Assembly (NCBI GenBank): GCA_029204225.1
Contig: CM055096.1
Location: 35,039,890 to 35,103,889 of the forward strand
Direction: 5' to 3'
Source of the DNA: Diphasiastrum complanatum
Lineage: Eukaryota; Streptophyta; Lycopodiopsida; Lycopodiales; Lycopodiaceae
DNA length: 64,000 bases
Positions 58,956 through 64,000 of the stretch are shown in pieces. The notes beneath the pieces were generated by a model. That model ran no database searches. It had not been told where the DNA came from and was given only the letters and a program-made list of their open reading frames with translations. The translations under genes and the position numbers were made by a program. Each line of letters starts with the position of its first letter. Position 1 is the stretch's first letter.

Positions 58956-59382
58956 AGAGGGCCTTTGAAAAAGATGTTTTTTTTAATTTATTTTTCTTAT
59001 TTTCATTGCCATGTGGACCAATTGAAATCTTGAAATCGAAATTCTATGTAACATAGAATTTTCCAAATATAAATAAAATAAAAACTTTCTAAATATATTG
59101 CTGTTTCATCGGGCAGCATGTGGAAATGCTATTGGTTGATGAGGCCTGCCCTTCCAGCTCATCACTGCCCGAAGAGACCCAAAAATATTGAAAATAAATA
59201 TGATAGATGGTTGAGATGAGAAAATCGATGTACCATTAATGTATATGCATTGTCAAATCATGGCTAACAGGGTTAACTGGAGTTAATTTGTGGCACCAAA
59301 TAGATCAGTGTTTCAAATTTATGCCAACACATAGTTTTAGATTCATGGCTTTTTCTACGCATATTTTCAGATTCATAGTTCA
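58956..59382. other. No gene recognised
   Basis: T-rich stretch (58976-59010), then AT-rich sequence. gcccgaag occurs at 58950 and 59168 without further repetition. Confidence 0.5.
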
Positions 59383-60590
59383 GTGTTTCAGATTTTTGCA
59401 TGCACATTACAAATGGCGCCATCAAGGAAACCGTGCTCCTCAATCGACTTTGTGCTTCTATTCAACGAGAAAGATGATAATCGATTATGGGTGCCAAGAA
59501 AATATTCAAAAAATGCTTGGGTTTTGATGCATCCATCATCAAGAGGAGCATTTGAAAACTCAAAAAGTCAAAACTATCATTTCGATCTTATTGGAAGGCC
59601 AAAATTTTGGATTTCAGAACATCATCAAGAAGAAAATCTATTTTTGAAATTCTAGTCCAACATGTATATATGCATTTAGAGATAAATGTGCAAGGATTCA
59701 ACGTTAGGATCACAAAAAAAACAACTATGAGTATTGATATTTTTGATAATTGAATTTTTGTCATTCATAAATATCTAATAATAAATTTGCCAATCTGATC
59801 ATTATCTTCTTGCAGATTTATATCCATCCAACATGAATGAATGGGAGCCCAGTGGATCTCTAGCAAGTGTGTTAGATGTTATTCACACTGATATTGGACA
59901 GCTGCAATATCGAGGTAGAACTGCAAAAGATCTAGCTGAAAGTGAGATCTGTCTTTATGAATCAATGTACATTCCTGATACAAAAAACGATTTTGGACAA
60001 ATAGTCCCAATTCCATTACCTAGTTTTGAAAGTGATGAATGGATTGCACCAGATGCCACAGTTTCAAGATTATTTCGTTGCAAGATATATAATAATGTAA
60101 AAAATTCATTAAAGATAAGCACGTGATAAAAAACAGTTAGATTGAGTTGGGTTATCTTGAATATATTTGTGGATTTCTTTTCAAGTGTCAATGTGCACAA
60201 AACCCCAATGATATTTGTATGCAAAAATTTATCAGATAGTTTAATATATGAACTTATGGATGAAGACTAGGACAAAAGATCAAATGGAGAAATAGAATGC
60301 AGAATTAAAATGTCTTCTATGTGATTTTGTTATCAAATTGAAAAACAAATGTTGAGCTTATGCTTCCAATATCAAAGATGAAAAAAAAAATAAAGGTAAA
60401 TGGGTGCCACTCAATCAAGACTTGGAAGCCAATGGACATTCAAAACAAAAAAATATGGAAATTATATACAATGATATGTTGTTTTGACATGTGTTGAGGT
60501 GGAAGAAGATTGGAGTTTATTGCTCCTACAAAATGATGTACTTTCAGACTTCAGATTCGTTTTCAATGGTAAACTCGTAAGTAGCTATAA
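59383..60590 (+). pseudogene. Unknown gene family X, copy 2 (better preserved)
   Basis: The frame 59383-59655 begins MAPSRKPCSSIDFVLLFNEK and contains RLWVPRKYSKNAWVLMHPSS then RGAFEN and GRPKFWIS. A shift near 59652 leads to ILVQHVYMHLEINVQGF. After an intron (acceptor TTGCAG at about 59816) the frame to 60126 reads DLYPSNMNEWEPSGSLASVL, DVIHTDIGQLQYRGRTAKDL and IPLPSFESDEWIAPDATVSR. A last piece near 60490-60575 has EVEEDWSLLLLQND and FVFNGKLV before GTAAGT. The motif order equals that of 5416-6520. The protein is probably about 250-300 residues, soluble and mixed-charge. I recognise no family. It is followed at 60698 by an inverted LTR. Confidence 0.5.
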
Positions 60591-60697
60591 ACACTCGATT
60601 CTTTATGAATAGTTTCAATCAAAACTTTCTAATACAATCTCTGTACTAATTGTAACTCAGTTTGTATTAGTTTTATACAGGTACGTAAAAGACATGA

Positions 60698-61504
60698 TGT
60701 GGGGTTGAAGATCTCTCGTAGTATAGCCCTTCCGCCTATCAACAAAGGTTAGATCACTGGATAGGTGCCTAACTATGCATAGATGCTACTTTTAGTTAAA
60801 TTCCTACTTTCTCCCTTAACTCTACTCACCACTATACTACTCCTCTTTAACTCTACTCCCTATACTAATTTTGGTTGAAGGGAAGGGATGGAGAAGAAGA
60901 GATTGAGAAGAGAAGAGAAAGAGAGAGAAAGAGAGTGAGGGTGGAGGTTAGCTCAAATGCTCCTTATGCTTGCTAATGGAAAAACATTCACTATGGCAAA
61001 CAATAAAACATGGAAATAGAAAGCAATAGAAAACACAACCAAGAGCAATAGCAAGTAGTGAATAGCAAATGAGGATGCTTCTCTTCCAAAAATGGTAGAG
61101 TTTCCTCCTTCTCATTAAGCATGGAAATAGTGTACAAATGGTGCCTTTTTATAAAATGGGGAAGACCCTTTCCCCTCAATCTTATTGGCTAATATTCACA
61201 ATGATCCTAGCCATTCATCTTGGACCCAACTTGATCCAAGGGTCCACAAAAAGTACATTAGAAATCACAAGATTCATATGAGTCCCAATTTGGACCCAAC
61301 TCTAAAAAGTGATCTCTAAGTCTAAAAATGACATTGGGCCTCTAGTTTTATTTTAATTACAAGGCCCAAGTCAAGTTTATTTTATTTACAACTTCAATTG
61401 TGTGCTCATTGGGCCATGGCTTATACGCACAGGATGCCATGCCCTCGCACACATTTTATTGGAGGATTTTATTTATTTACACTTTGTTGGGAATGCCCCC
61501 AACA
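60698..61504 (-). repeat. Gypsy LTR in inverted orientation (807 bp)
   Basis: Reverse complement of 49577-50397, very similar by eye, with ends TGTGGGGTTGAAG and ...GCCCCCAACA on the plus strand. Its inner side (60690) has no primer-binding site and runs straight into family X sequence, so this is a solo or rearranged LTR rather than the second end of the element at 49577. Confidence 0.85.
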
Positions 61505-61689
61505 CATGAGCTCGAGATCAAATGCAGAGATATTGGCGAAAAAATCCAATTTATGGAAGAACACTGAGATTCACTATTAGCAAATACATGCCAATCATCA
61601 TGTCTTTTTATCAATATAGAAAATTGCATTCCAATATTACACTATGGACACCTGATTGTAAAAATCTATATTGATATCAATAAAAACCC
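61505..61689 (-). repeat. Outer flank of the inverted duplication, right arm
   Basis: Reverse complement of 49391-49576, sharing gagctcgagatcaaatgcag and ttgatatcaataaaaacccc. Confidence 0.8.
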
Positions 61690-61749
61690 CGCAACACATT
61701 TTATTGGAGGATTTTATTTATTTACACTTTGTTGGGAATACCCCCAACA
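61690..61749 (-). repeat. 60-bp Gypsy LTR end fragment
   Basis: Repeats the outer 60 bases of the LTR (cacattttattggaggattt ... cccccaaca) next to the flank, showing an extra break or nested event at this edge. Confidence 0.8.
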
Positions 61750-61759
61750 GGACCCATGG

Positions 61760-63810
61760 CCTGAAGTAGTGCCGATCCCTCGGCACTCTGCCGGTTTATA
61801 GAGCGTTCTCTTGGACCGCCTCTGGTGGATGAGATATCCCGTAACGTCTTCCATGAAGTTGAGACGGTCTAGTTTCTTCGAGTCCTTTGGTGTGTGGAAG
61901 GATTTGTGAACTCCTGTCAACCAATCCTGATCCACCCATGCTTGGAATCGTTTCGTCCATGGATCACCAAGGAATGTAGCTCGGTAATATACGCGAGCAA
62001 CTGGCAGCCAGTCTTCAACTTTGTCGAAAGCGAACGCCTTATTTGGATCAAAAAATATGGAGGGAAGAAAATCATCCCATTTGTTTCAATGCCCATTAAA
62101 TATTCCAAGTTCCGGACGTAAGTGGTTGTCGCATGGACTGTGGGGTCGGGGCGATTGATGTAGTGCCTGGCGAATGCGGAGAGAGCCCTGGTGTCTACAT
62201 CTGTTGTCCACCCATATTCGGATTTGAGGATCGGCCAGTTAAAATTGTTGAGTGTGATCTAGTCCAGAGGAGTGCCGCATTCCGCCCATTTGGATCTTCT
62301 TGGACATGGCAAAAATGCACGTTCACCCGTAACTGTTGTGGACTCGTCACGTAAGCCCTGATGGCCGTAGGGTCTCTCTCAAATAACTGCTGTCGCCACT
62401 CTGGTTGTGGTTGGAGGGCGGGTAAGGCTTGCAGTTCTTTTTCCTTGATGGTCTGAGTTGAGAATGATAACTGTCAGCCGCCTCTTGATGACTCGTGGAG
62501 ATATTTGAATAAAAATTCATTGACATTCTCCTCCATGAATTTCAGTTTTTGGAAGGCCCGGCTGACAGATATCGTTCGTGACCCTCTGGATGATGTTGTT
62601 GGGCCCTGACTGGTGGTTGCGCTTTGGCTCTGGTTGTGCGTCTCAACGGAAAGTGTCTAGCATGGAGGTGAAAAATGATCACTTGCATCCATGCCAGAGT
62701 GTCGAGGGACAATTGCGAATCAGAAGAGCTGAATGTGAGAGGAGCAATGGTGGTGGCAGGAGTAATGGAGGATGCGATGGTGATGGATGGAGCAGCGGAC
62801 ACTGGAAGAGAAGTAGGAGTGGTATCAACAGAAGAAACGGGGATGGAGACAGAAACAGATGTGGATGGAAGAGGAAGAGATGTAGAGACAACAGAAATTG
62901 GAGTGGGGGGGTTGCACGGAAGAAGAAGCGGCGGTGGTTGATGGAGTAGTTAGTGCGGCAGTGGAGACACGTCGTCAGGTAACATGTGGAGATGTGGATA
63001 TAGAGGCAGCGCCACGTATTCGTTTACTGGCCGTTGTGTTAATGACTGTAGGTTGGGATGAGAAAGGTTAGTATGTGGCACAAGGATAGATATGGAGGGA
63101 TGAGCATTGGAAACCGTGCACTTTCGCCTCGAGAAGTGCACAGGCGAAGTTACACAACAAGGGGCCTACTGCGATCCTCTCATGGTTGTTGGATTTGATG
63201 GGGTTTGTTAGTTCTCGAATAAGGAAGCTATGCCAGCCATATGGCACAACGAAGGGGTTAGGGAATTGCAGAAAGGATTCCACTATCTGACTCACAATGT
63301 GGATTGGATTCTGTCCTTGTGAAATGTTGAAATAACCAGAAAGTTATTCAACAGATGCGCAGCTACCTGGAGGACGGGTTCCGTGATAGCTTCTATTAGG
63401 TAACCATTGTTAGTTTGGATGGGAATTTTGGTGTGATTTGGGTGATGAATGGTTTGATCAGAGCTTTGGTGTGGCTATGGGAGATGGGTTGACGATCACC
63501 GGACATAATGCCAATGGTGATCATTGAGTTGGCGTTAATCTTGACCTTGTACGTGGTACCTTGGTACAGGAAGTGGAAACGAGCCTTGTCCTCGTCCCAG
63601 GTGGCGTAAGCATGAAGGGCAAGACCCATGTTAATCTCAGAATGGAAGAGCGCTGAGTAAAAACCCATTGCTTAAAGGAGGGGCCCGACTGTCTGCAGCC
63701 ATGGTTGGATCAAAGTGTCAGAGGGGTAAGGCCAAACTTGCGTGGCCTTGGGATGTCACACTGGATCACCTGTTTGGCACCAGAGTCTTCAGAGGATGAG
63801 GAGGCCATAT
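61760..63810 (-). pseudogene. Unknown gene family Y, copy 2 (decayed, two domains with a Ser/Pro-rich linker)
   Basis: The region is GC-richer than its neighbours. The first frame starts MASSSSEDSGAKQ at about 63810; after a shift, 63668-63396 gives MGLALHAYATWDEDKARFHF, YKVKINANSMITIGIMSG, and then in another frame NGYLIEAITEPVLQVAAHL. These align with the family Y frame at 33237-32683. A long Ser/Thr/Pro-rich stretch follows (63140-62680). A second part (about 62480-61760) contains PEWRQQLFERDPTAIRAYVT, WLPVARVYYRATFLGDPWTK and LTGVHKSFHTPKDSKKLDRL and may be a diverged repeat of the first. The function is unknown. Confidence 0.45.
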
Positions 63811-64000
63811 TAGCAATGATGATTAGTGGTCAAAAAAGTCAAAAAGTAGAAAAAGGTGAAAAATGGAAGGAAACAGTAGAAAATTGAGAATAATGAGTGT
63901 TGGATGACAATGATTGTAGTTCAGAGCGCATATCGGTGTTTGATATGAGCAGATGACAACTGGTAGAAAGTTTGGCTGAAAACATAAAACTTGGTATTTT
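63811..64000. other. Window end, nothing recognised
   Basis: Short AT-rich sequence upstream of the family Y start. No feature is supported. Confidence 0.5.

Noticed and set aside
62578-62949. Plus-strand Gly/Arg/Asn-rich frames
   Set aside because: Antisense of the Ser/Pro-rich linker of family Y copy 2, a biased-composition shadow.
61760-63810. Family Y as an integrated viral coat or movement protein
   Set aside because: The architecture is suggestive, but no diagnostic motif could be identified, so no viral assignment is made.

Overview
The window is repeat-dense DNA of a land plant. Evidence: Ty1/Copia and Ty3/Gypsy elements with plant-type primer-binding sites (initiator tRNA-Met and tRNA-Asp types), a plant CACTA-type transposase with TNP2, DUF4218 and DUF4216 regions, spliceosomal GT-AG introns, and low GC. 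The amount and nesting of decayed LTR elements suggest a large genome, but the species cannot be named from sequence alone. I found no intact ordinary host gene. Nearly every recognisable coding region belongs to a mobile element, and almost all carry stops, frameshifts or deletions.

Layout. 1-1462: Copia leader-gag-protease fragment (+). 1463-5415: a gag-only Copia-like element (-) with two LTRs and an unidentified coding region in place of pol. 5416-6700: unknown gene family X. 7000-8938 (-): a gene remnant joining an H3-family (CENH3-like) histone fold to a probable Ulp1-type protease region. 9126-12433 (+): CACTA transposase gene containing a SET-domain fragment. 13167-28488: one Copia insertion (-) bounded by a 5-bp target duplication and holding two nested Copia elements, 18012-21893 (+) and 21894-27779 (-). 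28489-34620: mostly unassigned DNA with an LTR, Copia scraps and unknown family Y. 34877-44400 (-): a second, better preserved CACTA transposase gene, again with a SET domain, interrupted at 38956-42241 by chimeric Copia sequence. 44400-49576: microsatellites, an LTR relic, and a Copia reverse transcriptase split by LINE-like sequence. 49577-54356: Gypsy element (LTR, gag, protease). 57330-58955 (-): Copia pol fragment. 59383-60590: second family X copy. 60698-61749: inverted Gypsy LTR sequence. 61760-63810 (-): second family Y copy.

Most notable is a mobile-element block that carries chromatin genes. In both CACTA copies a SET (lysine methyltransferase) domain lies between the transposase N-terminal region and TNP2. 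Beside the plus-strand copy, on the opposite strand, lies the histone-protease gene. SET proteins often act on histone H3, so an H3-like protein, a SET domain and a SUMO-protease-like domain in one block suggest an element that handles host chromatin. This link is inference; what is seen is the domain content, its order and its decay.

Limits: domain assignments rest on motif recognition by eye. Exon borders, element ends (no CACTA termini were found) and all divergence figures are approximate.
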